From: Opitutia bacterium
GTDB lineage: Bacteria; Verrucomicrobiota; Verrucomicrobiia; Opitutales; Opitutaceae
DNA: 64,000 bases
Direction: 5' to 3'
NCBI GenBank assembly: GCA_947449835.1
Contig: CANFSZ010000004.1
Span: 33,885-97,884, forward strand
Made by a program: the position numbers and the translations under genes. Position 1 is the stretch's first letter, and each line of letters begins with the position of its first letter. Of the stretch, positions 1-8,922 are shown one piece after another. The notes under the pieces are model-generated. The model was not told where the DNA came from, did not search any database, and saw only the letters and a list, made by a program, of their open reading frames with translations.

Positions 1-93
1 GGCAGCTGCGGCATCTTGAATTTTGTATCCGCGATGTATTCGCGCGCGACTCGCCGGTCCTATGGCCTGAGCGAGGCGCGTTTGAAAACTTAA
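1..93 (+). CDS. Possible 3' end of an upstream gene (partial)
   Basis: Frame 1 is open from the window edge to a TAA at 91-93, giving about 30 residues ending in SEARLKT. Third codon positions are mostly G or C, as in confirmed genes of this window, and the other two plus-strand frames look worse: frame 2 stops early and frame 3 runs on antisense through the HIT gene. The stop would overlap the HIT gene stop tail to tail through a shared TTAA. The product cannot be identified from so short a stretch, and the segment could equally be non-coding. Confidence 0.3.
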   Translation, partial: GSCGILNFVSAMYSRATRRSYGLSEARLKT

Positions 94-518
94 GCGAGGT
101 GCGGACGCAGCCGCGCGATAAGATCGGCGTAATCTACTGCGGAAAGAAGTTGTTTCGGCTCAGGCATCATGGCGAATGGCGCGCCCCAACTCGGGCCATC
201 GACGTACTTCGGCACGAGATGCATGTGCAGATGCGGCAGTTTATCAGAATAGGCGCCGTAGTTTATTTTAGCGGGATTGAAGGCGGCCTTCATCGCCTTG
301 GCGGCGCGGGCGACGTCTTGGGTGAAGAGCGTGAGTTCGGACGGCGGCAACTCGAAGAGCTCGTTGACGTGCGCGCGGTAGGCGACGACGCAGCGGCCGC
401 GGTACGTTTGCTCTTTGAAAAGATAAAGCGTGGAGACCTGCATCGGCCCGATCTCGATCATGAGATCTTGGAGGCGTTGATCTTTGCGGCAATAGAGGCA
501 GTCGGGGAGTTCGGTCAT
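90..518 (-). CDS. HIT family nucleotide-binding protein
   Basis: This 142-residue protein is a member of the histidine triad superfamily, cytoplasmic nucleotide hydrolases or transferases acting on nucleoside phosphoramidates or dinucleoside polyphosphates. The triad HLHMHLVP lies near residues 96-103, with the middle histidine expected to be the nucleophile. An N-terminal CLYC pair near residues 8-11 may bind zinc, as in several HIT branches, although the matching distal ligands are not obvious. Length and domain placement are normal for a stand-alone HIT protein. It is transcribed alone, divergent from the SGNH hydrolase and convergent with whatever precedes position 93. The physiological substrate cannot be told from sequence. 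Confidence 0.9.
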   Translation of the reverse strand: MTELPDCLYCRKDQRLQDLMIEIGPMQVSTLYLFKEQTYRGRCVVAYRAHVNELFELPPSELTLFTQDVARAAKAMKAAFNPAKINYGAYSDKLPHLHMHLVPKYVDGPSWGAPFAMMPEPKQLLSAVDYADLIARLRPHLA

Positions 519-621
519 GGGTAAAATAGGCGGAGGCCTATGAGTTTTTATTTTTTGCGCGGGGGCAAGGGCTAGTTGCGGATCGACGAATGCCGCAGCC
601 CGAGTTTGGGTGGAGCACCCT

Positions 622-1347
622 ATGAAGAAAAAAATGTTTTTTTGGCTCCTGTTGGTCGTCGAAACATGGGCCGTCGAGCCCAGTTCTCCGAGCTCTTCGG
701 CACCGGTCGATCCGGCAAACTATCTTGCGGATGTGGCCGCGGTGAGTCGCGTCGACTGGCCGAAAAATCGTGCGGTCATGATTGTCTGCCACGGGCACAG
801 CGTGCCAGCGGGTTATTTTAAAACGCCCGTGGTTAACTCGCTCGGGTCGTATCCGCATCTCCTTCGCGCTGGGCTTGCCGAAAAATATCCGCACGCGGTC
901 ATCAACGTCGTCGTGACGGCCATCGGCGGCGAGGATTCCGAAAAAGGGCTGCTGCGTTTTGAACGCGATGTTATGAGCCTGCGTCCTGATGTCGTCACGA
1001 TCGATTACGGTCTCAACGACCGCGGCATGGGCCTCGAGCGGGCGGCGCGCGCGTGGCGGGCGATGATCGAGCGCGCGAAGGCTGGCGGCGCTAAAGTCAT
1101 CTTGCTCACGCCCACGCCCGACACAGCCGCCAAATGGTCCGATCCCGCCGATAAATTGGCTTTGCACGCTGAGCAAATTCGCGGGCTCGCGCGGGAATAT
1201 CAGGTCGCGTTGGTGGATAGTTATGCCGCGTTTCAGCGGCACGCAGCGGCCGGCGGAGTCACGGAGACGCTAATGTCGCAACGCAACCATCCCAACGAAA
1301 AAGGCCACGCCTTGGTGAGCGCGGGGTTACTCGCGTGGTTTCCCTGA
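622..1347 (+). CDS. Exported SGNH/GDSL-family hydrolase (esterase-like)
   Basis: Predicted 241-residue secreted hydrolase of the SGNH superfamily, whose members are mostly esterases and lipases acting on acyl groups. I chose ATG 622 over GTG 610 because it follows a rare Shine-Dalgarno-like TGGAG and begins a signal peptide (MKKKMFFWLLLVV). Block I is CHGHSVPAG with the nucleophile serine, block II glycine lies in AIGGEDS, block III is GLND, and block V carries the catalytic histidine in NHPNEKGH. The acidic residue usually three positions before that histidine is replaced by glutamine (SQRNH), so it would work as a Ser-His dyad. A role in deacetylating sugars is plausible but not shown. Confidence 0.8.
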   Translation: MKKKMFFWLLLVVETWAVEPSSPSSSAPVDPANYLADVAAVSRVDWPKNRAVMIVCHGHSVPAGYFKTPVVNSLGSYPHLLRAGLAEKYPHAVINVVVTAIGGEDSEKGLLRFERDVMSLRPDVVTIDYGLNDRGMGLERAARAWRAMIERAKAGGAKVILLTPTPDTAAKWSDPADKLALHAEQIRGLAREYQVALVDSYAAFQRHAAAGGVTETLMSQRNHPNEKGHALVSAGLLAWFP

Positions 1348-1362
1348 TTTGCAGTGGGTTGA

Positions 1363-2229
1363 TCACCCGCCGGCGCGCACGAGCAGGGCTTTAAGGTGCG
1401 CGTGATCGGTGAGCGACGTTTTGGCTACGAAGCCTCGCGCGTGCGCGAAATGCACGCCCGGCGCGTCTGCGATGCGCGTGAAATCGAGCCGCGGATTATC
1501 TTGAAACCGGGATAAACCGTAGCCGGTGCTGCGGCGATCGGGGGCGACGGTGCCGACGATCTTGCCGGCGAGATTTTGGGCCTCAATGAAGCGTTCGAGT
1601 CCCATCGAAGGCTCGTCCGGCAGCGGATCGGTGCGCGGCAGAAAAAGAATCTGCGCAGGCTCGCCGCCCAGTACGAGTTCCCAGACTTGGGCGTGTTGCG
1701 CGATGAAATCGAGTCGCGTGCGTAGCGTGCGGACGTAGTCCAAAAGGTCCTCCCCGATCATGCGCATAATCGCCCAGAGCGGAGCGGTGGGTTCGATGCG
1801 ATCGGCGAGGGCGAAGCGGCGGAGCAAGGTGATGTCGATCGGGGAGTTGAGTTTGGGAAGGGCGTTGCGGTCGACGCCGAGAAACTTGGCCGTACTGATA
1901 GGGCCGCGGCAATCGAACCACTCGGCGGGCTCGAGCCATTCACAGAATTGGCGAGCGTCGGCGTAGATCCCGAGGTGTTGCAACACGAGCGAAAGGGAGC
2001 AGGTGGGCGCGTGATCTTTGGGGAGTTGGTGGTGATCGAAGTTATTTCGTGCGGGATCGTGTTCGTGGCCGACATCGACGACGGCGATCTTCGGATCGTT
2101 CAGATCGGCGGCGCTGGGTTCGCGCCGAACGATGGGCACGGGATGCAGAGCGAGCAGGACACAGCAGGCGAGGAACTCGTCTTTATGGGCGCTGCCGGGA
2201 TGGGTGAGTAAAGTCGTGAAAGGCGTCAT
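1363..2229 (-). CDS. MYG1 family protein (DHH-like phosphoesterase/exonuclease)
   Basis: A 288-residue homologue of the MYG1/UPF0160 family, related to DHH phosphoesterases; the eukaryotic member is a 3'-5' RNA exonuclease. The N-terminal metal motif reads HPGSAHKDEF (residues 10-19), the second motif is VVDVGHEHDP and it is followed by NNFDHHQ near residues 63-69, which is the family hallmark. Both motifs carry the expected His and Asp metal ligands. Length is slightly short of eukaryotic MYG1 (around 340 to 380) but normal for bacterial members. It is the last of four consecutive minus-strand genes (DUF2293, MBL, MYG1, convergent with SGNH). The bacterial substrate is not known. Confidence 0.85.
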   Translation of the reverse strand: MTPFTTLLTHPGSAHKDEFLACCVLLALHPVPIVRREPSAADLNDPKIAVVDVGHEHDPARNNFDHHQLPKDHAPTCSLSLVLQHLGIYADARQFCEWLEPAEWFDCRGPISTAKFLGVDRNALPKLNSPIDITLLRRFALADRIEPTAPLWAIMRMIGEDLLDYVRTLRTRLDFIAQHAQVWELVLGGEPAQILFLPRTDPLPDEPSMGLERFIEAQNLAGKIVGTVAPDRRSTGYGLSRFQDNPRLDFTRIADAPGVHFAHARGFVAKTSLTDHAHLKALLVRAGG

Positions 2230-2297
2230 GATTAAAGCGCGGGCAACCGCGCCGCGCGCAACGACGTCGGCTGGAGCTGCGTTTGGCGACGCTGAAG

Positions 2298-3308
2298 TTA
2301 TAGGCCCCAGCTCCAGCGCTCGCCTTGCCAGCTAAAGCCGCGTTCGTTCTGAGCGATGCGCCCGAGGCCGGGCCAAGGAAGGTGGAAACCGTAGGCGCGT
2401 TCGTGCGTGTGGGCGAGCTCGGTAAAGAGTTTTTGGCGCGTGTGGATCGCTTGAGCCGGTTCGTGATCATAGGCAATGCCCCACGTCGGATCGGTGAACA
2501 TCAAGGTATGGTGGTGCGCGACATCCATGAAATGCAGGAGCGAGTCGCGGCCAGATTTAATACGAAAAATTGCATGGCCGGACGTGTGCCCGGGGGCGGC
2601 CAGCAAGGTGACGGCTCCGCGGAGGACGGAGTCGCCGTCACGGAGAAATTGCAGGTTGGGTTGAAGGACGTCGAATTTTTCACGCGCATCTTTGATCATG
2701 CCGGGGAGTGGACCCTTGGCTCGTTTGGAGCGGGAAAAATCGGGCGTAGGCGAGCGCCAGAAATCAACTTCTTCGCGTAAGCAATAGACCGCCGCATTTG
2801 GGAAGACGGCGCGGTTGCCGGTGACAAAGCCACCGATGTGATCGGCGTGCGCGTGGCTGAGAAAAGCGTGCGTGATCTGCGCCGGCGCCAAGCCCAGTTC
2901 GGCGAGCGCCGTCGCTACCCAGCCACGCTCAGGATTTTTTCCGGGGCCAAAACCGCCGTCGAAAATCACCAGCTCGCGGCCGATTTTGAGCAGCAGGATA
3001 TTGACGTAGAGCGGGAGCGCATCGGTGCGTTCCCCCCGAGCGATGAGATCGTCGCGCATCGTATGTCGGGCGGCTTCGGGCCACATGAGATCGAGGCCTT
3101 CTCGGAGGAGCATGCTACCGTCGCTGATGGAATAGGCCTCGATGTCACCGATGTTGAAACGGTAGCTGAAGGCATTGCGTGGCGCCGGCTTTTGAGGACC
3201 AGCTTCGACTCCGCGAAGCGATGGCGGCAAAAGCGCGGTACCTACGGTGGCGGCCGAGGCGCAAAGAAAATGCCGACGCGTGGAATTATTGGGTGGGGTA
3301 TTTGGCAT
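2298..3308 (-). CDS. Exported metallo-beta-lactamase-fold hydrolase (Tat signal)
   Basis: Predicted 336-residue metallo-beta-lactamase-fold hydrolase. The N-terminus contains TRRHFLCAS followed by an alanine-rich hydrophobic stretch, a good match to a twin-arginine signal, so the folded, metal-loaded enzyme should be exported to the periplasm. The metal motif HAHADHIGG lies near residue 150, further ligands are likely in APGHTSGH and in the MDVAHHH segment. Overall architecture resembles quorum-quenching lactonase and alkylsulfatase-like MBL proteins rather than true beta-lactamases. Substrate unknown. It stands 18 bases upstream of nothing on its strand except the DUF2293 gene, which ends just before its start, so the two may be cotranscribed. 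Confidence 0.88.
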   Translation of the reverse strand: MPNTPPNNSTRRHFLCASAATVGTALLPPSLRGVEAGPQKPAPRNAFSYRFNIGDIEAYSISDGSMLLREGLDLMWPEAARHTMRDDLIARGERTDALPLYVNILLLKIGRELVIFDGGFGPGKNPERGWVATALAELGLAPAQITHAFLSHAHADHIGGFVTGNRAVFPNAAVYCLREEVDFWRSPTPDFSRSKRAKGPLPGMIKDAREKFDVLQPNLQFLRDGDSVLRGAVTLLAAPGHTSGHAIFRIKSGRDSLLHFMDVAHHHTLMFTDPTWGIAYDHEPAQAIHTRQKLFTELAHTHERAYGFHLPWPGLGRIAQNERGFSWQGERWSWGL

Positions 3309-3326
3309 GATGAATATGGAACGATT

Positions 3327-4055
3327 TTAAAAAAGCAGAGCCTGCGAGGGAGAGAAGGTTGTGGCAGGTGCGGGCCGAGCGGCGCGCAGGGCGGCTTGTA
3401 AGGGGCAAAGTTTAACGTCAACGGGACGGCCTTCGCGGTAAAGTCGGAGTAGTTGGTGAGAACGTTGGGCGAGGAGGCGTCGGACCTCGCGGCGACGGCC
3501 CTTGATTAGGGGGATGCGCATCTGATCGTAGCCGGTCGTTTGATGACGGAGCCACGCGATGGTGGCGGCTTCGGCCCGCTCTGGGATGGGAATGCGCTCG
3601 GTGCGGGCGACCGTGCCGCTGCCTACGGGGGTGGCGTGCGCAGCGATAAGTTCGGAGAGAAGTTGGGCGTCGCCGACATGCGCGGGATGGAAGGCGAGAA
3701 ACGTTAATACGGCGGCGCGGAAGTCTTCGACGTAGTCAGTTTGGGCGACGGCGCGGCGAGCGCGGGCGGAGTCGAGTTTGCGTTGATGAGCCGGATCGGC
3801 GCGCTCGTCCAGGAGTTCGGCCCGCAGGGCTTCGATACGATGCGCCGGTGCCCAAATCCCACGGGAGAAGCGCTTGCGGCCTTTCAACTCGAACATGGTC
3901 CACGTGGGGCCGTCCGCCTTGATGCGGCGGCTGAGGGCGGAGTCGCCGGGTGGCAGTAGGATCCAACCGGCGGGCACGGGCTCGAGTACCGCGTGTTCGT
4001 TGATCACGTAACCGGGTTTTTGACTGGGACGGACTTCGCGGGAGGCGTTGGGCAC
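3327..4055 (-). CDS. DUF2293 domain-containing protein
   Basis: A 242-residue, arginine-rich cytoplasmic protein. The central part around residues 165-210 (WLRHQTTGYD, then IKGRRREVRRLL) matches the DUF2293 family, a small helical domain of unknown function that is often basic and may contact nucleic acid. The N-terminal third (GWILLPPGDSALSRR) is conserved in bacterial members. No signal peptide or membrane segment is seen. The start at 4055 gives a product beginning MPNASREVRPSQK. Its upstream neighbour rsgA is divergent, separated by about 120 bases that must hold both promoters. Recognition of the domain is good; function is not known. Confidence 0.75.
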   Translation of the reverse strand: MPNASREVRPSQKPGYVINEHAVLEPVPAGWILLPPGDSALSRRIKADGPTWTMFELKGRKRFSRGIWAPAHRIEALRAELLDERADPAHQRKLDSARARRAVAQTDYVEDFRAAVLTFLAFHPAHVGDAQLLSELIAAHATPVGSGTVARTERIPIPERAEAATIAWLRHQTTGYDQMRIPLIKGRRREVRRLLAQRSHQLLRLYREGRPVDVKLCPLQAALRAARPAPATTFSPSQALLF

Positions 4056-4174
4056 GGGCGAGGGGACAAAGGTCCGCGTGTAAGCTCAAGCCGCAACCTG
4101 AGTTCGCGGGACAGGATTAGAAATTTTTCGCTGCGCGCTGGCGTCGGGCGCGGACGTTCTGTTAAAGTGCGGGC

Positions 4175-5260
4175 ATGACTCTCGTTGAACTCGGCTGGCA
4201 CGATGCCCTAGCCCTCGCCTTTGCCCCGCACGGGGCGGCGGGGCTGGAGCCGGCGCGCGTGGTGTGCGAGTTGCGGCGGAATTTTTACGCGGTGCACACG
4301 GCGGACGGTGAAGTGCTGGGAGAATGTGGCGGTGGTTTTTTTCACGTGGCCAAGAAAGCGGAGCAATTTCCGGCGGTGGGCGATTGGGTCGCAGTTCGTC
4401 GGCGCCCCGGCGAGGCGCGCGCGGACATCCATGCGGTGTTGCCGCGGCGCACGAAGTTTTCGCGGCGTGCGTCAGGCTCAGAAGAAATCGAACAAATCGT
4501 GGCCGCGAATATCGACACGGTTTTTTTGGTGAGCGGGCTTGATCAAAATTTTAACCCGAAACGCATTCAGCGTTTTTTGGTGGCGGCGAAGGAAAGCGGA
4601 GCCGAGGCGGTGATTGTTTTGAATAAATCTGACGTGTGCGCTGATGCCGAAGTCGTGCGCCGCGAGATCGAAGCGCTGGTGCCCGGCGTGCCCGTGCTGA
4701 TCACGAGCTCGGAGACGCGGAAGGGCTTAAAGGCGCTGACCTCAGTCTACGCGCAGCCGGGGCGCACGTTGGCGTTCATCGGCTCCTCTGGCGTGGGAAA
4801 ATCGAGCCTCATTAATTTATTGGTGCGCGATCCGGAGGCTTTGCCGACCGGTGAAGTCCGCGAGAAAGACAGCAAAGGCCGGCATACTACGACGCGGCGC
4901 GAGCTTGTGCAGACGCCGACGGGCGCACTGGTGATCGACACGCCCGGTATGAGGGAATTGCAGCTTTGGGGCGTGGAGGACGGCGTGGAAGATGCCTTCG
5001 CTGATATCGCGGCTCTGGCTGCGCGATGTAAATTTGGTAATTGCAGCCACGGTAACGAACCGGGTTGCGCGGTGCGCGCGAGCATCGCCGCTGGTGATTT
5101 GGTACTACAACGTTTTGAGAGCTATCTTAAGTTGAAGGGCGAGAAGGCGGCGAGTGTGCCGGCGCGAAAAAAACCGAGTGCGCTCGCGAGCAAACCCGGT
5201 TGGAAAAACCGCACTCAGGGGCAGACGCCTTTCCGGCATCGGCATCACGTCGAGGATTAG
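4175..5260 (+). CDS. rsgA: Ribosome small-subunit-dependent GTPase RsgA
   Basis: RsgA is a circularly permuted GTPase that checks late 30S ribosomal subunit maturation in the cytoplasm. The 361-residue product has an N-terminal OB-fold region, then the permuted G motifs: G4 NKSD near residue 150, the P-loop GSSGVGKSSLIN near 203-214, and G3 DTPG near 255. The C-terminal zinc knuckle CKFGNCSHGNEPGC supplies the Cys-x5-like Cys-His-Cys ligands seen in characterised RsgA. A basic C-terminal tail (RHRHH) is extra. Length is normal. The gene begins a plus-strand run with the unknown 5308 gene and the sulfurtransferase, all closely spaced. Confidence 0.96.
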   Translation: MTLVELGWHDALALAFAPHGAAGLEPARVVCELRRNFYAVHTADGEVLGECGGGFFHVAKKAEQFPAVGDWVAVRRRPGEARADIHAVLPRRTKFSRRASGSEEIEQIVAANIDTVFLVSGLDQNFNPKRIQRFLVAAKESGAEAVIVLNKSDVCADAEVVRREIEALVPGVPVLITSSETRKGLKALTSVYAQPGRTLAFIGSSGVGKSSLINLLVRDPEALPTGEVREKDSKGRHTTTRRELVQTPTGALVIDTPGMRELQLWGVEDGVEDAFADIAALAARCKFGNCSHGNEPGCAVRASIAAGDLVLQRFESYLKLKGEKAASVPARKKPSALASKPGWKNRTQGQTPFRHRHHVED

Positions 5261-5307
5261 CTGATAAGAAGGTTGGTGTTACGCGGCTGCGACGATAGTC
5301 TGGGATC

Positions 5308-5967
5308 ATGCCCCAAGACCCCCACGCTCATTTTGATCACACTGTCCTTGATTTGATCGAGCACAGTCCGACCGGCGCCGTGCCGGCTACGCCCTCTTAT
5401 ATGGATGCGTTGAAACGGTTGCTCGCGACGCATCAGGTTTATGCGAGTGCCAATCACAAAGGTGGCTACGTCACCACGCGATCGCTGGCGACGGTGCCGG
5501 TGTTTCACGCGCAGAATCTCGACGACGTGATCGCCGGTCGCGTCGAGCCGGCGGCGCTGGAAAATAATTTCAGTATCTTTGAGCGTTACGTGGCTGCGTT
5601 GCCTGCACCGCTGCGTGAACGGGCGGCCGAGCGCCGGACGGTGGTCGCGGGTAAACCTTCCCAGCATCGTGCGAAGCACATCGGCGATCACGTCGTGGTC
5701 GCCCAAGATCCGATTCATACGCTATTTTTGGTGCCCGGCACGGGCCCGCATCCAGGTTTGCCCGGAAATTATCTTTACGGATCCGTGTTCCAGCACCACG
5801 CCGAAGTTAACAGTCCTTGGTTAATCCACCTGCACGACAATGACGACGGACTCGCCCTCTGCGAATTGCCGACGATGTCCGCAGCGTGGGCGAAATTACA
5901 GGAAGTACTCGCGAGTGCGCCGTTTAATATGAAAGAACTCGATGCGCTCGGGTTCACGTTTAAATAA
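5308..5967 (+). CDS. Conserved-looking protein of unknown function (219 aa)
   Basis: I do not recognise this family. The product is soluble, without signal peptide or membrane segment, and rich in histidine (HAHFDH near the start, a paired HH in SVFQHHAEV, and a LIHLHDNDDG segment near residues 170-180). These clusters could bind metal but no known catalytic signature is present. Codon use matches neighbouring real genes and the reading frame fills the space between rsgA (48-base gap) and the sulfurtransferase (34-base gap), which supports a genuine gene in the same transcript. Function should be left open. Confidence 0.7.
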   Translation: MPQDPHAHFDHTVLDLIEHSPTGAVPATPSYMDALKRLLATHQVYASANHKGGYVTTRSLATVPVFHAQNLDDVIAGRVEPAALENNFSIFERYVAALPAPLRERAAERRTVVAGKPSQHRAKHIGDHVVVAQDPIHTLFLVPGTGPHPGLPGNYLYGSVFQHHAEVNSPWLIHLHDNDDGLALCELPTMSAAWAKLQEVLASAPFNMKELDALGFTFK

Positions 5968-6001
5968 GCGAGCCGGCGTGGGGGTGCTAGATTAAGCCCG
6001 C

Positions 6002-6892
6002 GTGATTAAGATTCACGCGGAAGAAAACAGCCGTCAGTTTTTCGGTCCCATGCTCGTTTCAACCGCCGAACTCGCGTCTCACCTCAACGACCCGACCTGG
6101 GTGATTTTCGATTGCCGACACGATCTCGTGGATCATGGCAAAGGCGCCAAACTCTACGCAGAAAGTCACCTCGTTGGAGCGCATTTTGCGCCGGTTGAAG
6201 CGGCTCTCGCCGGTACAAAAAACGGTCGGAATGGTCGTCACCCTTTGCCTGCGCCGGATCAATTTGCGGCTTTTCTCGCGGCGCATGGCGTGAATAAAAC
6301 GAGTCGGATCGTCGCCTATGATGACGCGGGAGGGCTCTACGCCGCGCGCTTGTGGTGGTTGGCGCGTTGGATCGGTTTCAAGCAGGTGGCGTTGCTCGAC
6401 GGGGGTTGGCAGAAGTGGATGAGTGAAGGCCGCGCCGTCACCGCCGAGATGCCGGTCGCGCAGCCGAACGTCACGACGAACGTGCCGACGGTAGATACGA
6501 GCCTGGTTTGGGGCGCGGGCGATGTGCTGCGTCGGCTCGAAAAGAGTGGTAGTTTATTGATCGATGCCCGAGCAGGGGAGCGTTTCCGCGGCGAGATCGA
6601 GCCTATGGATCCTGTGGCCGGACATATTCCTGGGGCGGTGAATCGTTTCTTTAAGGCTAATCTAAATTCTGATCTCACGCTGCGTCCCGTGGCGGAGTTG
6701 CAGCGGGAATTTATCGCGCTGATCGGAGATCGCGCGGTCGAAAATGTCGGACACTCCTGCGGCTCGGGCATCACCGCGTGCGCTAATATTTTCGCGATGG
6801 AATACGCGGGGCTCAAGGGTTCCAAATTGTACGCGGGCTCCTGGAGCGAATGGGTTTCCGATCCGACGCGGCCCGTTGCGCGCGGAGCTTGA
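6002..6892 (+). CDS. sseA: 3-mercaptopyruvate/thiosulfate-type sulfurtransferase (tandem rhodanese)
   Basis: Two rhodanese domains in 296 residues, the usual length for this class. The N-terminal, non-catalytic domain carries VIFDCRHDL and VAYDDAGG; the C-terminal domain holds the active-site loop CGSGITAC near residues 254-261, close to the CGSGVTAC loop of E. coli SseA and different from the CRxGxR loop of thiosulfate-preferring rhodaneses. The enzyme would move sulfane sulfur from 3-mercaptopyruvate to an acceptor in the cytoplasm. The frame opens with GTG 6002; an alternative ATG at 6050 (MLVSTAELA) starts right at the domain boundary and may be the true start. Confidence 0.88.
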   Translation: MIKIHAEENSRQFFGPMLVSTAELASHLNDPTWVIFDCRHDLVDHGKGAKLYAESHLVGAHFAPVEAALAGTKNGRNGRHPLPAPDQFAAFLAAHGVNKTSRIVAYDDAGGLYAARLWWLARWIGFKQVALLDGGWQKWMSEGRAVTAEMPVAQPNVTTNVPTVDTSLVWGAGDVLRRLEKSGSLLIDARAGERFRGEIEPMDPVAGHIPGAVNRFFKANLNSDLTLRPVAELQREFIALIGDRAVENVGHSCGSGITACANIFAMEYAGLKGSKLYAGSWSEWVSDPTRPVARGA

Positions 6893-6909
6893 ACCGAGTT
6901 TGGAAGTAT

Positions 6910-8721
6910 TTAACGCACTGGCGTCGCCACCACGTCATCGATCAAGAAAACTGCGACCGGAACTTTTTGGTCCGCGCCGATGAGTTCCTTGCCGGCGAGG
7001 CCGCGATTGCGATAGGCGCCGGTGCGGAATGAGACGCGTTCAACGGTGCGCACAGGTTCGTTGAACACGAGGGCGCGGGACAAAGCGGGTTTACCGTTGA
7101 TGCGTAATTCGGCGGTGTCGGCGGTGGCGCTCGGCTTGATCTCGAGGCTGAGATTCAACCATTGGTCGACTGGGTAAGGGCCGACATCTTGCCAGATGCC
7201 TTCGTGGCGCGCCCAGAGATGTCCGTCTTCGGCAAAGGCAAGCTGGACGGGGCGAGCGCCTTGCGCGTCGAGTAAATCTAATTCGAGGCGGGCCTGATTT
7301 TGGCGGGCAAGTAGCTTAACGGAAAATTTTAAACCGTGAGTCTCGGGAAACACGCGCACGGCGCGGGCGTAATCATAAGGGTCTTCATCGCGGAGTTCGA
7401 GGGCGTGATTGCCGGGTGCACCGATTGCGACGATGCGCACGGGCGCCCAGCGTGGGCTATAAATATTCCAATCATCTGGAAGGGTGGAGGCGGCGATAGC
7501 ATCAAACGTGTCGTTCACGTGCGCGGGATTCCGGCTGTGAATGGGAATAGGAATACGGCTGATCCAAATATCCTCTTTGTTGACGCTGTAGGTTACCCAA
7601 GTGGCTTGAGCTGAATCGGGCGGCGTGCCGTTGCCCTCGACGATGCCTCGGACGTATTGGGGACCGGGGTTTTTGAAGGCGCCAGGGAAACGTTGGTCGG
7701 GAAGTTCACCGTGCACGGCGAGCAGTTCATCAAAGCGCGCGGCATCGGGGCTCGTCATGACAGCGAGGGGATAGCGGAGCCGATTGGTTGGATTGAGAAA
7801 CAGCGCATAGCGCGAATCGTGGGTGCGTTGCAGCCAATATTTTGAGGCGTTGCTGGGGAGCTGAGGGGCAAATTGTTTTTCAGACCAGGTGCGTCCGGCA
7901 TCGCGGGTGGTGGCGACAAGGGCGTTTTTCCAGATGCCAAGCGTGGCGCCGTCGGGGCGCGTCACATAGGAGAGCGCCTTGCCGCGAACGGTGTAAAATT
8001 CAGTTTCATCGAGTTGATCCTCCTCCCACCATTGGGCGGTCATGAGTTTATCGGCGAGCAGGGCTTCGCAGGCGATGACGAATCCGCGATCCGGCGAGGT
8101 ATCGTAGCGGGCGTAGGGCGGAGTGAACTGGGGGTAGGGATTTTTGGCGTTGAGGCGTATGAAATAAATGGGACCGAAGGTGTCGTCGGGGTAAATCTCG
8201 CGCACGGCGCGACCGATACCTGTGCCGTCGTTGGGCGTGGGTGGTTTTCCGTAAAAGGCGAGGGCGAGTAGTCGGCCGTTGGGCGCGATGTAAAAGCCCA
8301 TGCGTTGGTGCGCTATGGTCGACGAACCGTCGGGCAGGGCGAAGGCTGGAAAGATCGTGCGCGTCGCATCCCACGTGCGCCCATCGACCGAAGTGGTGAG
8401 GGATGTGCTGGTGGGCGCATCGTGTTCGTTGCGCGGGGCGCTGAGGTACTCGAGGTAGAATTTGCCGTGGGCCCAAGCGAGCATCGGCTGGTGCAGGTAG
8501 GTGTCGGGCAAATGATCGCGATGCTCCGATGCGGTGCGATTGGCGCGGACAACTTGAAAATTATGCACTCCAATAGCGGGACGGAGCGCACCATCCGCAT
8601 CGCTGGTTGCGACGGTGGTGCCCACGTAACTCAAGGGTGCGGGTGTGGCGTCGGGCGTTGTCGCCGCGCAGCAAAGATTCGCTCCTAGGGTTATTAAGAT
8701 CGAATTAAAGGTGAGGCGCAT
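6910..8721 (-). CDS. Exported Asp-box (sialidase-like) beta-propeller protein
   Basis: A 603-residue protein with a signal peptide (MRLTFNSILITLGANLCCAA). The central part carries Asp-box repeats (SVDGRTWDA, TRDAGRTWSE), the hallmark of sialidase-type propellers. From about residue 415 a C-terminal domain with LRINGKPALSR and SFRTGAYRN resembles a concanavalin-like jelly roll, common in carbohydrate-active enzymes. Asp-box proteins near pectin genes are often annotated exo-alpha-sialidase, but sialic acid is not expected in plant pectin; related propellers include rhamnose-glucuronate lyases. The gene is divergent from the plus-strand pectin cluster across a 200-base spacer, consistent with joint control. 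Exact activity not assigned. Confidence 0.72.
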   Translation of the reverse strand: MRLTFNSILITLGANLCCAATTPDATPAPLSYVGTTVATSDADGALRPAIGVHNFQVVRANRTASEHRDHLPDTYLHQPMLAWAHGKFYLEYLSAPRNEHDAPTSTSLTTSVDGRTWDATRTIFPAFALPDGSSTIAHQRMGFYIAPNGRLLALAFYGKPPTPNDGTGIGRAVREIYPDDTFGPIYFIRLNAKNPYPQFTPPYARYDTSPDRGFVIACEALLADKLMTAQWWEEDQLDETEFYTVRGKALSYVTRPDGATLGIWKNALVATTRDAGRTWSEKQFAPQLPSNASKYWLQRTHDSRYALFLNPTNRLRYPLAVMTSPDAARFDELLAVHGELPDQRFPGAFKNPGPQYVRGIVEGNGTPPDSAQATWVTYSVNKEDIWISRIPIPIHSRNPAHVNDTFDAIAASTLPDDWNIYSPRWAPVRIVAIGAPGNHALELRDEDPYDYARAVRVFPETHGLKFSVKLLARQNQARLELDLLDAQGARPVQLAFAEDGHLWARHEGIWQDVGPYPVDQWLNLSLEIKPSATADTAELRINGKPALSRALVFNEPVRTVERVSFRTGAYRNRGLAGKELIGADQKVPVAVFLIDDVVATPVR

Positions 8722-8922
8722 AGCAGGCGAGTTGGGTTTTTGAGTAGTCTAAGATCGAGCAATCCTAGAGCGCAATGGGCGTCGTGGTCTTACGAAGGAT
8801 TATGATTCAGGAAGTAACCGAGTTGAATCGAGTAGAATTATTTCTCGCCGTAGTTTAGGCTATGAAGCTTGTCTGAGTTATATCGCCTCCGGGTTTTCCT
8901 TTTCCTCATAATCATCGCATCT
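8722..8922. promoter_or_regulatory. Divergent control region between propeller gene and pectin operon
   Basis: Two hundred bases between a minus-strand exported propeller gene and the start of the plus-strand hydrolase operon must contain both promoters. The last 80 bases before the plus-strand start are clearly richer in A and T than the flanking genes (for example GTAGAATTATTTCTCG, an imperfect dyad with CGAG/CTCG ends). I could not fix a convincing -35/-10 pair or identify a known operator, so this is a positional call only. Confidence 0.35.

Noticed and set aside
99-524. Plus-strand ORF over the HIT gene
   Set aside because: It is the antisense shadow of the HIT frame; the minus strand carries the HLHMHLVP triad and correct codon use.
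8869-8922. TTG start for the MGH1-like hydrolase
   Set aside because: It adds a second hydrophobic segment before a good signal peptide that begins at ATG 8923.
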